Source: Auanema rhodensis
Taxonomy: Eukaryota; Nematoda; Chromadorea; Rhabditida; Rhabditidae
DNA: 64,000 nt
Direction of reading: 5' to 3'
Assembly (NCBI GenBank): GCA_964057225.1
Contig: OZ059896.1
Coordinates: 19,464,501 to 19,528,500 of the forward strand
The translations under genes and the position numbers were made by a program. Positions 25,801 through 38,961 of the stretch are shown piece by piece. The first letter of the stretch is position 1. Every line of letters begins with the position of its first letter. The notes under the pieces were generated by a model. That model was not told where the DNA came from. It did no database searches and saw only the letters and a list, made by a program, of their open reading frames with translations.

Positions 25801-28080
25801 CTAGCGCAAATCTGATAACACAGATCGACGCAGCTTAAAAATCCGCATCGAATGCACTATACTACATTGAGAAACGCTTAATACAAAAATTAGTTATGAT
25901 CGTTTGAAAAATGATGCATTAGTGTATGTTGAGTTTCCATGTACACTCAACATTGCTTCCAAAAACATTTTGACAAAAATTTTTTCGAAAAATTTCTAAA
26001 TAATTTAGCAAAAAGTAGATGTTTTTAGATTCTTTTTTTCAAGGCAAAGACGATGGACAATGTTATTCAACGAAAAAATTAATTCTTCAGGGTGAAAATC
26101 GAGGATATAAGTGTGAACTTATATCAGTTGATATCTCGGTGCATTTTTAAGCTAGCGCAAATCTGATAACACAGATCGACGCAGCTTAAAAATCCACATC
26201 GAATGCACTATACTACATTGAGAAACGCTCAATACAAAAATTAGTTATGATCGTTTGAAAAATGATGCATTAGTGTATGTAGAGTTTCCATGTACACTCA
26301 ACATTGCTTCCAAAAACATTTTGACAAAAATTTTTTCGAAAAATTTCAAAATAATTTAGCAAAAAGTAGATGTTTTTAGATTCCTTCTTTCAAGGCAAAG
26401 ACGATGGACAATGTTATTCAACGAAAAAATTAATTCTTCAGGGTGAAAATCGAGGATATAAGTGTGAACTTATATCAGTTGATATATCGGTGCATTTTTA
26501 AGCTAGCGCAAATCTGATAACACAGATCGACGCAGCTTAAAAATCCGCATCGAATGCACTATACTACATTGAGAAACGCTTAATACAAAAATTAGTTATG
26601 ATCGTTTGAAAAATGATGCATTAGTGTATGTTGAGTTTCCATGTACACTCAACATTGCTTCCAAAAACATTTTGACAAAAATTTTTTCGAAAAATTTCAA
26701 AATAATTTAGCAAAAAGTAGATGTTCTTAGATTCCTTTTTTCAAGGCAAAGACGATGGACATTGTTATTCAACGAAAAAATTAATTCTTCAGGGTGAAAA
26801 TCGAGGATATAAGTGTGAACTTATATCAGTTGATATATCGGTGCATTTTTAAGCTAGCGCAAATCTGATAACACAGATCGACGCAGCTTAAAAATCCGCA
26901 TCGAATGCACTATACTACATTGAGAAACGCTTAATACAAAAATTAGTTATGATCGTTTGAAAAATGATGCATTAGTGTATGTTGAGTTTCCATGTACACT
27001 CAACATTGCTTCCAAAAACATTTTGACAAAAATTTTTTCGAAAAATTTCTAAATAATTTAGCAAAAAGTAGATGTTTTTAGATTCTTTTTTTCAAGGCAA
27101 AGACGATGGACAATGTTATTCAACGAAAAAATTAGTTCTTCAGGGTGAAAATCGAGGATATAAGTGTGAACTTATATCAGTTGATATCTCGGTGCATTTT
27201 TAAGCTAGCGCAAATCTGATAACACAGATCGACGCAGCTTAAAAATCCATATCGAATGCACTATACTACATTGAGAAACGCTTAATACAAAAATTAGTTA
27301 TGATCGTTTGAAAAATGATGCATTAGTGTATGTTGAGTTTCCATGTACACTCAACATTGCTTCCAAAAACATTTTGACAAAAATTTTTTCGAAAAATTTC
27401 AAAATAATTTAGCAAAAAGTAGATGTTTTTAGATTCCTTCTTTCAAGGCAAAGACGATGGACAATGTTATTCAACGAAAAAATTAATTCTTCAGGGTGAA
27501 AATCGAGGATATAAGTGTGAACTTATATCAGTTGATATATCGGTGCATTTTTAAGCTAGCGCAAATCTGATAACACAGATCGACGCAGCTTAAAAATCCG
27601 CATCGAATGCACTATACTACATTGAGAAACGCTTAATACAAAAATTAGTTATGATCGTTTGAAAAATGATGCATTAGTGTATGTTGAGTTTCCATGTACA
27701 CTCAACATTGCTTCCAAAAACATTTTGACAAAAATTTTTTCGAAAAATTTCAAAATAATTTAGCAAAAAGTAGATGTTCTTAGATTCCTTTTTTCAAGGC
27801 AAAGACGATGGACATTGTTATTCAACGAAAAAATTAATTCTTCAGGGTGAAAATCGAGGATATAAGTGTGAACTTATATCAGTTGATATATCGGTGCATT
27901 TTTAAGCTAGCGCAAATCTGATAACACAGATCGACGCAGCTTAAAAATCCGCATCGAATGCACTATACTACATTGAGAAACGCTTAATACAAAAATTAGT
28001 TATGATCGTTTGAAAAATGATGCATTAGTGTATGTTGAGTTTCCATGTACACTCAACATTGCTTCCAAAAACATTTTGAC
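22816..28080. repeat. 15-unit higher-order repeat, copy 2 (5,265 bp)
   Basis: This is the tandem second copy of the 5,265-bp block. The one subtype difference I noticed is in the second unit, which has C rather than A at unit position 161 (CTCGG instead of ATCGG). Everything else that distinguishes the fifteen units is shared, so the duplication is recent compared with the divergence among the units. Confidence 0.88.
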
Positions 28081-28782
28081 AAAAATTTTTTCGAAAAATT
28101 TCTAAATAATTTAGCAAAAAGTAGATGTTTTTAGATTTTTTTTTTCAAGGCAAAGACGATGGACAATGTTATTCAACGAAAAAATTAGTTCTTCAGGGTG
28201 AAAATCGAGGATATAAGTGTGAACTTATATCAGTTGATATCTCGGTGCATTTTTAAGCTAGCGCAAATCTGATAACACAGATCGACGCAGCTTAAAAATC
28301 CACATCGAATGCACTATACTACATTGAGAAACGCTTAATACAAAAATTAGTTATGATCGTTTGAAAAATGATGCATTAGTGTATGTTGAGTTTCCATGTA
28401 CACTCAACATTGCTTCCAAAAACATTTTGACAAAAATTTTTTCGAAAAATTTCTAAATAATTTAGCAAAAAGTAGATGTTTTTAGATTCTTTTTTTCAAG
28501 GCAAAGACGATGGACAATGTTATTCAACGAAAAAATTAGTTCTTCAGGGTGAAAATCGAGGATATAAGTGTGAACTTATATCAGTTGATATCTCGGTGCA
28601 TTTTTAAGCTAGCGCAAATCTGATAACACAGATCGACGCAGCTTAAAAATCCACATCGAATGCACTATACTACATTGAGAAACGCTTAATACAAAAATTA
28701 GTTATGATCGTTTGAAAAATGATGCATTAGTGTATGTTGAGTTTCCATGTACACTCAACATTGCTTCCAAAAACATTTTGAC
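28081..28782. repeat. Two adjacent sister units with AATTAGTT and CCACATCG
   Basis: The units at 28081 and 28432 share A to G at unit position 108 and G to A at 222, and are the closest neighbours of one another. The first has an uninterrupted longer T run in the pyrimidine tract (position 58 also T). They look like a single-unit tandem duplication at the end of the 15-unit copy 2, related to the units at 21763 and 27028, which have CCATATCG. Confidence 0.65.
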
Positions 28783-29484
28783 AAAAATTTTTTCGAAAAA
28801 TTTCCAAATAATTTAGCAAAAAGTAGATGTTTTTAGATTCTTTTTTTCAAGGCAAAGACGATGGACAATGTTATTCAACGAAAAAATTAATTCTTCAGGG
28901 TGAAAATCGAGGATATAAGTGTGAACTTATATCAGTTGATATCTCGGTGCATTTTTAAGCTAGCGCAAATCTGATAACACAGATCGACGCAGCTTAAAAA
29001 TCCGCATCGAATGCACTATACTACATTGAGAAACGCTTAATACAAAAATTAGTTATGATCGTTTGAAAAATGATGCATTAGTGTATGTTGAGTTTCCATG
29101 TACACTCAACATTGCTTCCAAAAACATTTTGACAAAAATTTTTTCGAAAAATTTCAAAATAATTTAGCAAAAAGTAGATGTTTTTAGATTCCTTTTTTCA
29201 AGGCAAAGACGATGGACATTGTTATTCAACGAAAAAATTAATTCTTCAGGGTGAAAATCGAGGATATAAGTGTGAACTTATATCAGTTGATATATCGGTG
29301 CATTTTTAAGCTAGCGCAAATCTGATAACACAGATCGACGCAGCTTAAAAATCCGCATCGAATGCACTATACTACATTGAGAAACGCTTAATACAAAAAT
29401 TAGTTATGATCGTTTGAAAAATGATGCATTAGTGTATGTTGAGTTTCCATGTACACTCAACATTGCTTCCAAAAACATTTTGAC

Positions 29485-30186
29485 AAAAATTTTTTCGAAA
29501 AATTTCTAAATAATTTAGCAAAAAGTAGATGTTTTTAGATTCTTTTTTTCAAGGCAAAGACGATGGACAATGTTATTCAACGAAAAAATTAATTCTTCAG
29601 GGTGAAAATCGAGGATATAAGTGTGAACTTATATCAGTTGATATCTCGGTGCATTTTTAAGCTAGCGCAAATCTGATAACACAGATCGACGCAGCTTAAA
29701 AATCCACATCGAATGCACTATACTACATTGAGAAACGCTCAATACAAAAATTAGTTATGATCGTTTGAAAAATGATGCATTAGTGTATGTAGAGTTTCCA
29801 TGTACACTCAACATTGCTTCCAAAAACATTTTGACAAAAATTTTTTCGAAAAATTTCAAAATAATTTAGCAAAAAGTAGATGTTTTTAGATTCCTTCTTT
29901 CAAGGCAAAGACGATGGACAATGTTATTCAACGAAAAAATTAATTCTTCAGGGTGAAAATCGAGGATATAAGTGTGAACTTATATCAGTTGATATATCGG
30001 TGCATTTTTAAGCTAGCGCAAATCTGATAACACAGATCGACGCAGCTTAAAAATCCGCATCGAATGCACTATACTACATTGAGAAACGCTTAATACAAAA
30101 ATTAGTTATGATCGTTTGAAAAATGATGCATTAGTGTATGTTGAGTTTCCATGTACACTCAACATTGCTTCCAAAAACATTTTGAC
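29485..30186. repeat. Two-unit fragment of the 15-unit block, displaced by 10 units
   Basis: The unit at 29485 carries the rare trio CCACATCG, CGCTCAATAC and GTAGAG, and the next unit carries CTTCTTTC. The same pair occurs at 20710-21411 and 25975-26676. The offset from the second occurrence is 3,510 bp (10 units; 26387 to 29897). The units around the fragment differ, so it is a short copy or the remnant of a larger one. Confidence 0.75.
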
Positions 30187-33100
30187 AAAAATTTTTTCGA
30201 AAAATTTCAAAATAATTTAGCAAAAAGTAGATGTTTTTAGATTCCTTTTTTCAAGGCAAAGACGATGGACAATGTTATTCAACGAAAAAATTAATTCTTC
30301 AGGGTGAAAATCGAGGATATAAGTGTGAACTTATATCAGTTGATATCTCGGTGCATTTTTAAGCTAGCGCAAATCTGATAACACAGATCGACGCAGCTTA
30401 AAAATCCGCATCGAATGCACTATACTACATTGAGAAACGCTTAATACAAAAATTAGTTATGATCGTTTGAAAAATGATGCATTAGTGTATGTTGAGTTTC
30501 CATGTACACTCAACATTGCTTCCAAAAACATTTTGACAAAAATTTTTTCGAAAAATTTCAAAATAATTTAGCAAAAAGTAGATGTTCTTAGATTCCTTTT
30601 TTCAAGGCAAAGACGATGGACATTGTTATTCAACGAAAAAATTAATTCTTCAGGGTGAAAATCGAGGATATAAGTGTGAACTTATATCAGTTGATATCTC
30701 GGTGCATTTTTAAGCTAGCGCAAATCTGATAACACAGATCGACGCAGCTTAAAAATCCGCATCGAATGCACTATACTACATTGAGAAACGCTTAATACAA
30801 AAATTAGTTATGATCGTTTGAAAAATGATGCATTAGTGTATGTTGAGTTTCCATGTACACTCAACATTGCTTCCAAAAACATTTTGACAAAAATTTTTTC
30901 GAAAAATTTCTAAATAATTTAGCAAAAAGTAGATGTTCTTAGATTCTTTTTTTCAAGGCAAAGACGATGGACAATGTTATTCAGCGAAAAAATTAATTCT
31001 TCAGGGTGAAAATCGAGGATATAAGTGTGAACTTATATCAGTTGATATCTCGGTGCATTTTTAAGCTAGCGCAAATCTGATAACACAGATCGACGCAGCT
31101 TAAAAATCCGCATCGAATGCACTATACTACATTGAGAAACGCTTAATACAAAAATTAGTTATGATCGTTTGAAAAATGATGCATTAGTGTATGTTGAGTT
31201 TCCATGTACACTCAACATTGCTTCCAAAAACATTTTGACAAAAATTTTTTCGAAAAATTTCTAAATAATTTAGCAAAAAGTAGATGTTCTTAGATTCTTT
31301 TTTTCAAGGCAAAGACGATGGACAATGTTATTCAACGAAAAAATTAATTCTTCAGGGTGAAAATCGAGGATATAAGTGTGAACTTATATCAGTTGATATC
31401 TCGGTGCATTTTTAAGCTAGCGCAAATCTGATAACACAGATCGACGCAGCTTAAAAATCCGCATCGAATGCACTTTACTACATTGAGAAACGCTTAATAC
31501 AAAAATAAGTTATGATCGTTTGAAAAATGATGCATTAGTGTATGTTGAGTTTCCATGTACACTCAACATTGCTTCCAAAAACATTTTGACAAAAATTTTT
31601 TCGAAAAATTTCGAAATAATTTAGCAAAAAGTAGATGTTTTTAGATTCCTTTTTTCAAGGCAAAGACGATGGACAATGTTATTCAACGAAAAAATTAATT
31701 CTTCAGGGTGAAAATCGAGGATATAAGTGTGAACTTATATCAGTTGATATCTCGGTGCATTTTTAAGCTAGCGCAAATCTGATAACACAGATCGACGCAG
31801 CTTAAAAATCCGCATCGAATGCACTATACTACATTGAGAAACGCTTAATACAAAAATTAGTTATGATCGTTTGAAAAATGATGCATTAGTGTATGTTGAG
31901 TTTCCATGTACACTCAACATTGCTTCCAAAAACATTTTGACAAAAATTTTTTCGAAAAATTTCTAAATAATTTAGCAAAAAGTAGATGTTTTTAGATTCT
32001 TTTTTTCAAGGCAAAGACGATGGACAATGTTATTCAACGAAAAAATTAATTCTTCAGGGTGAAAATCGAGGATATAAGTGTGAACTTATATCAGTTGATA
32101 TCTCGGTGCATTTTTAAGCTAGCGCAAATCTGATAACACAGATCGACGCAGCTTAAAAATCCGCATCGAATGCACTATACTACATTGAGAAACGCTTAAT
32201 ACAAAAATTAGTTATGATCGTTTGAAAAATGATGCATTAGTGTATGTTGAGTTTCCATGTACACTCAACATTGCTTCCAAAAACATTTTGACAAAAATTT
32301 TTTCAAAAAATTTCAAAATAATTTAGCAAAAAGTAGATGTTTTTAGATTCCTTTTTTCAAGGCAAAGACGATGGACAATGTTATTCAACGAAAAAATTAA
32401 TTCTTCAGGGTGAAAATCGAGGATATAAGTGTGAACTTATATCAGTTGATATCTCGGTGCATTTTTAAGCTAGCGCAAATCTGATAACACAGATCGACGC
32501 AGCTTAAAAATCCGCATCGAATGCACTTTACTACATTGAGAAACGCTTAATACAAAAATTAGTTATGATCGTTTGAAAAATGATGCATTAGTGTATGTTG
32601 AGTTTCCATGTACACTCAACATTGCTTCCAAAAACATTTTGACAAAAATTTTTTCGAAAAATTTCGAAATAATTTAGCAAAAAGTAGATGTTTTTAGATT
32701 CCTTTTTTCAAGGCAAAGACGATGGACAATGTTATTCAACGAAAAAATTAATTCTTCAGGGTGAAAATCGAGGATATAAGTGTGAACTTATATCAGTTGA
32801 TATCTCGGTGCATTTTTAAGCTAGCGCAAATCTGATAACACAGATCGACGCAGCTTAAAAATCCGCATCGAATGCACTATACTACATTGAGAAACGCTTA
32901 ATACAAAAATTAGTTATGATCGTTTGAAAAATGATGCATTAGTGTATGTTGAGTTTCCATGTACACTCAACATTGCTTCCAAAAACATTTTGACAAAAAT
33001 TTTTTCGAAAAATTTCTAAATAATTTAGCAAAAAGTAGATGTTTTTAGATTCTTTTTTTCAAGGCAAAGACGATGGACAATGTTATTCAACGAAAAAATT

Positions 33101-33696
33101 AATTCTTCAGGGTGAAAATCGAGGATATAAGTGTGAACTTATATCAGTTGATATCTCGGTGCATTTTTAAGCTAGCGCAAATCTGATAACACAGATCGAC
33201 GCAGCTTAAAAATCCGCATCGAATGCACTATACTACATTGAGAAACGCTTAATACAAAAATTTGTTATGATCGTTTGAAAAATGATGCATTAGTGTATGT
33301 TGAGTTTCCATGTACACTCAACATTGCTTCCAAAAACATTTTGACAAAAATTTTTTCAAAAAATTTCAAAATAATTTAGCAAAAAGTAGATGTTTTTAGA
33401 TTCCTTTTTTCAAGGCAAAGACGATGGACAATGTTATTCAACGAAAAAATTAATTCTTCAGGGTGAAAATCGAGGATATAAGTGTGAACTTATATCAGTT
33501 GATATCTCGGTGCATTTTTAAGCTAGCGCAAATCTGATAACACAGATCGACGCAGCTTAAAAATCCGCATCGAATGCACTATACTACATTGAGAAACGCT
33601 TAATACAAAAATTAGTTATGATCGTTTGAAAAATGATGCATTAGTGTATGTTGAGTTTCCATGTACACTCAACATTGCTTCCAAAAACATTTTGAC

Positions 33697-36504
33697 AAAA
33701 ATTTTTTCAAAAAATTTCAAAATAATTTAGCAAAAAGTAGATGTTTTTAGATTCCTTTTTTCAAGGCAAAGACGATGGACAATGTTATTCAACGAAAAAA
33801 TTAATTCTTCAGGGTGAAAATCGAGGATATAAGTGTGAACTTATATCAGTTGATATCTCGGTGCATTTTTAAGCTAGCGCAAATCTGATAACACAGATCG
33901 ACGCAGCTTAAAAATCCGCATCGAATGCACTATACTACATTGAGAAACGCTTAATACAAAAATTTGTTATGATCGTTTGAAAAATGATGCATTAGTGTAT
34001 GTTGAGTTTCCATGTACACTCAACATTGCTTCCAAAAACATTTTGACAAAAATTTTTTCGAAAAATTTCTAAATAATTTAGCAAAAAGTAGATGTTTTTA
34101 GATTCTTTTTTTCAAGGCAAAGACGATGGACAATGTTATTCAACGAAAAAATTAATTCTTCAGGGTGAAAATCGAGGATATAAGTGTGAACTTATATCAG
34201 TTGATATCTCGGTGCATTTTTAAGCTAGCGCAAATCTGATAACACAGATCGACGCAGCTTAAAAATCCGCATCGAATGCACTATACTACATTGAGAAACG
34301 CTTAATACAAAAATTAGTTATGATCGTTTGAAAAATGATGCATTAGTGTATGTTGAGTTTCCATGTACACTCAACATTGCTTCCAAAAACATTTTGACAA
34401 AAATTTTTTCGAAAAATTTCAAAATAATTTAGCAAAAAGTAGATGTTCTTAGATTCCTTTTTTCAAGGCAAAGACGATGGACATTGTTATTCAACGAAAA
34501 AATTAATTCTTCAGGGTGAAAATCGAGGATATAAGTGTGAACTTATATCAGTTGATATATCGGTGCATTTTTAAGCTAGCGCAAATCTGATAACACATAT
34601 CGACGCAGCTTAAAAATCCGCATCGAATGCACTATACTACATTGAGAAACGCTTAATACAAAAATTAGTTATGATCGTTTGAAAAATGATGCATTAGTGT
34701 ATGTTGAGTTTCCATGTACACTCAACATTGCTTCCAAAAACATTTTGACAAAAATTTTTTCGAAAAATTTCAAAATAATTTAGCAAAAAGTAGATGTTTT
34801 TAGATTCTTTTTTTCAAGGCAAAGACGATGGACAATGTTATTCAACGAAAAAATTAATTCTTCAGGGTGAAAATCGAGGATATAAGTGTGAACTTATATC
34901 AGTTGATATCTCGGTGCATTTTTAAGCTAGCGCAAATCTGATAACACAGATCGACGCAGCTTAAAAATCCGCATCGAATGCACTTTACTACATTGAGAAA
35001 CGCTTAATACAAAAATTAGTTATGATCGTTTGAAAAATGATGCATTAGTGTATGTTGAGTTTCCATGTACACTCAACATTGCTTCCAAAAACATTTTGAC
35101 AAAAATTTTTTCGAAAAATTTCAAAATAATTTAGCAAAAAGTAGATGTTTTTAGATTCCTTTTTTCAAGGCAAAGACGATGGACAATGTTATTCAACGAA
35201 AAAATTAATTCTTCAGGGTGAAAATCGAGGATATAAGTGTGAACTTATATCAGTTGATATCTCGGTGCATTTTTAAGCTAGCGCAAATCTGATAACACAG
35301 ATCGACGCAGCTTAAAAATCCGCATCGAATGCACTATACTACATTGAGAAACGCTTAATACAAAAATTAGTTATGATCGTTTGAAAAATGATGCATTAGT
35401 GTGTGTTGAGTTTCCATGTACACTCAACATTGCTTCCAAAAACATTTTGACAAAAATTTTTTCGAAAAATTTCTAAATAATTTAGCAAAAAGTAGATGTT
35501 TTTAGATTCTTTTTCTCAAGGCAAAGACGATGGACAATGTTATTCAACGAAAAAATTAATTCTTCAGGGTGAAAATCGAGGATATAAGTGTGAACTTATA
35601 TCAGTTGATATCTCGGTGCATTTTTAAGCTAGCGCAAATCTGATAACACAGATCGACGCAGCTTAAAAATCCGCATCGAATGCACTATACTACATTGAGA
35701 AACGCTTAATACAAAAATTAGTTATGATCGTTTGAAAAATGATGCATTAGTGTATGTTGAGTTTCCATGTACACTCAACATTGCTTCCAAAAACATTTTG
35801 ACAAAAATTTTTTCGAAAAATTTCAAAATAATTTAGCAAAAAGTAGATGTTTTTAGATTCCTTTTTTCAAGGCAATGACGATGGACAATGTTATTCAACG
35901 AAAAAATTAATTCTTCAGGGTGAAAATCGAGGATATAAGTGTGAACTTATATCAGTTGATATATCGGTGCATTTTTAAGTTAGCGCAAATCTGATAACAC
36001 AGATCGACGCAGCTTACAAATCCGCATCGAATGCACTATACTACATTGAGAAACGCTTAATACAAAAATTAGTTATGATCGTTTGAAAAATGATGCATTA
36101 GTGTATGTTGAGTTTCCATGTACACTCAACATTGCTTCCAAAAACATTTTGACAAAAATTTTTTCGAAAAATTTCAAAATAATTTAGCAAAAAGTAGATG
36201 TTTTTAGATTCCTTTTTTCAAGGCAAAGACGATGGACAATGTTATTCAACGAAAAAATTAATTCTTCAGGGTGAAAATCGAGGATATAAGTGTGAACTTA
36301 TATCAGTTGATATCTCGGTGCATTTTTAAGCTAGCGCAAATCTGATAACACAGATCGACGCAGCTTAAAAATCCGCATCGAATGCACTATACTACATTGA
36401 GAAACGCTTAATACAAAAATTAGTTATGATCGTTTGAAAAATGATGCATTAGTGTATGTTGAGTTTCCATGTACACTCAACATTGCTTCCAAAAACATTT
36501 TGAC
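33697..36504. repeat. Eight-unit block, parent copy
   Basis: Markers in order are T at unit position 269 (33965), a CTAAAT unit, a unit with C at 50 and CACATATCG, a unit with CTTTAC, a unit with GTGTGTTGAG (35403), a CTAAAT unit, and a unit with GGCAATGACG, AAGTTAG and CTTACAAAT (starting 35803). The same sequence of markers follows at 36505, but with seven units instead of eight. Confidence 0.75.
35803..36153. repeat. GGCAATGACG / AAGTTAG / CTTACAAAT unit subtype (type copy)
   Basis: This subtype combines A to T at position 74, C to T at 178 and A to C at 215. Full copies start at 35803, 38260, 39313, 50541, 51243 and 54052. The units at 40015 and 60021 have only the first change and so are recombinant or ancestral. 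The two dyad changes are on opposite arms but do not pair with each other. The subtype is absent from the left 35 kb. Confidence 0.75.
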
Positions 36505-38961
36505 AAAAATTTTTTCAAAAAATTTCAAAATAATTTAGCAAAAAGTAGATGTTTTTAGATTCCTTTTTTCAAGGCAAAGACGATGGACAATGTTATTCAA
36601 CGAAAAAATTAATTCTTCAGGGTGAAAATCGAGGATATAAGTGTGAACTTATATCAGTTGATATCTCGGTGCATTTTTAAGCTAGCGCAAATCTGATAAC
36701 ACAGATCGACGCAGCTTAAAAATCCGCATCGAATGCACTATACTACATTGAGAAACGCTTAATACAAAAATTTGTTATGATCGTTTGAAAAATGATGCAT
36801 TAGTGTATGTTGAGTTTCCATGTACACTCAACATTGCTTCCAAAAACATTTTGACAAAAATTTTTTCGAAAAATTTCTAAATAATTTAGCAAAAAGTAGA
36901 TGTTTTTAGATTCTTTTTTTCAAGGCAAAGACGATGGACAATGTTATTCAACGAAAAAATTAATTCTTCAGGGTGAAAATCGAGGATATAAGTGTGAACT
37001 TATATCAGTTGATATCTCGGTGCATTTTTAAGCTAGCGCAAATCTGATAACACAGATCGACGCAGCTTAAAAATCCGCATCGAATGCACTATACTACATT
37101 GAGAAACGCTTAATACAAAAATTAGTTATGATCGTTTGAAAAATGATGCATTAGTGTATGTTGAGTTTCCATGTACACTCAACATTGCTTCCAAAAACAT
37201 TTTGACAAAAATTTTTTCGAAAAATTTCAAAATAATTTAGCAAAAAGTAGATGTTCTTAGATTCCTTTTTTCAAGGCAAAGACGATGGACATTGTTATTC
37301 AACGAAAAAATTAATTCTTCAGGGTGAAAATCGAGGATATAAGTGTGAACTTATATCAGTTGATATCTCGGTGCATTTTTAAGCTAGCGCAAATCTGATA
37401 ACACAGATCGACGCAGCTTAAAAATCCGCATCGAATGCACTTTACTACATTGAGAAACGCTTAATACAAAAATTAGTTATGATCGTTTGAAAAATGATGC
37501 ATTAGTGTATGTTGAGTTTCCATGTACACTCAACATTGCTTCCAAAAACATTTTGACAAAAATTTTTTCGAAAAATTTCAAAATAATTTAGCAAAAAGTA
37601 GATGTTTTTAGATTCCTTTTTTCAAGGCAAAGACGATGGACAATGTTATTCAACGAAAAAATTAATTCTTCAGGGTGAAAATCGAGGATATAAGTGTGAA
37701 CTTATATCAGTTGATATCTCGGTGCATTTTTAAGCTAGCGCAAATCTGATAACACAGATCGACGCAGCTTAAAAATCCGCATCGAATGCACTATACTACA
37801 TTGAGAAACGCTTAATACAAAAATTAGTTATGATCGTTTGAAAAATGATGCATTAGTGTGTGTTGAGTTTCCATGTACACTCAACATTGCTTCCAAAAAC
37901 ATTTTGACAAAAAATTTTTCGAAAAATTTCTAAATAATTTAGCAAAAAGTAGATGTTTTTAGATTCTTTTTTTCAAGGCAAAGACGATGGACAATGTTAT
38001 TCAACGAAAAAATTAATTCTTCAGGGTGAAAATCGAGGATATAAGTGTGAACTTATATCAGTTGATATCTCGGTGCATTTTTAAGCTAGCGCAAATCTGA
38101 TAACACAGATCGACGCAGCTTAAAAATCCGCATCGAATGCACTATACTACATTGAGAAACGCTTAATACAAAAATTAGTTATGATCGTTTGAAAAATGAT
38201 GCATTAGTGTATGTTGAGTTTCCATGTACACTCAACATTGCTTCCAAAAACATTTTGACAAAAATTTTTTCGAAAAATTTCAAAATAATTTAGCAAAAAG
38301 TAGATGTTTTTAGATTCCTTTTTTCAAGGCAATGACGATGGACAATGTTATTCAACGAAAAAATTAATTCTTCAGGGTGAAAATCGAGGATATAAGTGTG
38401 AACTTATATCAGTTGATATATCGGTGCATTTTTAAGTTAGCGCAAATCTGATAACACAGATCGACGCAGCTTACAAATCCGCATCGAATGCACTATACTA
38501 CATTGAGAAACGCTTAATACAAAAATTAGTTATGATCGTTTGAAAAATGATGCATTAGTGTATGTTGAGTTTCCATGTACACTCAACATTGCTTCCAAAA
38601 ACATTTTGACAAAAATTTTTTCGAAAAATTTCAAAATAATTTAGCAAAAAGTAGATGTTTTTAGATTCCTTTTTTCAAGGCAAAGACGATGGACAATGTT
38701 ATTCAACGAAAAAATTAATTCTTCAGGGTGAAAATCGAGGATATAAGTGTGAACTTATATCAGTTGATATCTCGGTGCATTTTTAAGCTAGCGCAAATCT
38801 GATAACACAGATCGACGCAGCTTAAAAATCCGCATCGAATGCACTATACTACATTGAGAAACGCTTAATACAAAAATTAGTTATGATCGTTTGAAAAATG
38901 ATGCATTAGTGTATGTTGAGTTTCCATGTACACTCAACATTGCTTCCAAAAACATTTTGAC
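36505..38961. repeat. Seven-unit derivative of the preceding block
   Basis: This repeats the preceding block with one unit missing. Its first marker, T at 36773, lies 8 units after 33965. From the GTGTG marker (37860) on, the offset is 7 units (35403 plus 2,457). The loss falls inside the unit starting at 37207, which joins the left part of one parent unit to the right part of the next. Confidence 0.75.
37207..37557. repeat. Hybrid unit recording an intra-unit crossover
   Basis: Left half: C at unit position 50 and T at 86, as in the unit at 34399. Right half: C at 161, CACAGATC and CTTTAC, as in the unit at 34750. The crossover therefore fell between 37292 and 37367. The result is an exact 351-bp unit, as expected from homologous unequal exchange or conversion between out-of-register units. 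Confidence 0.7.
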
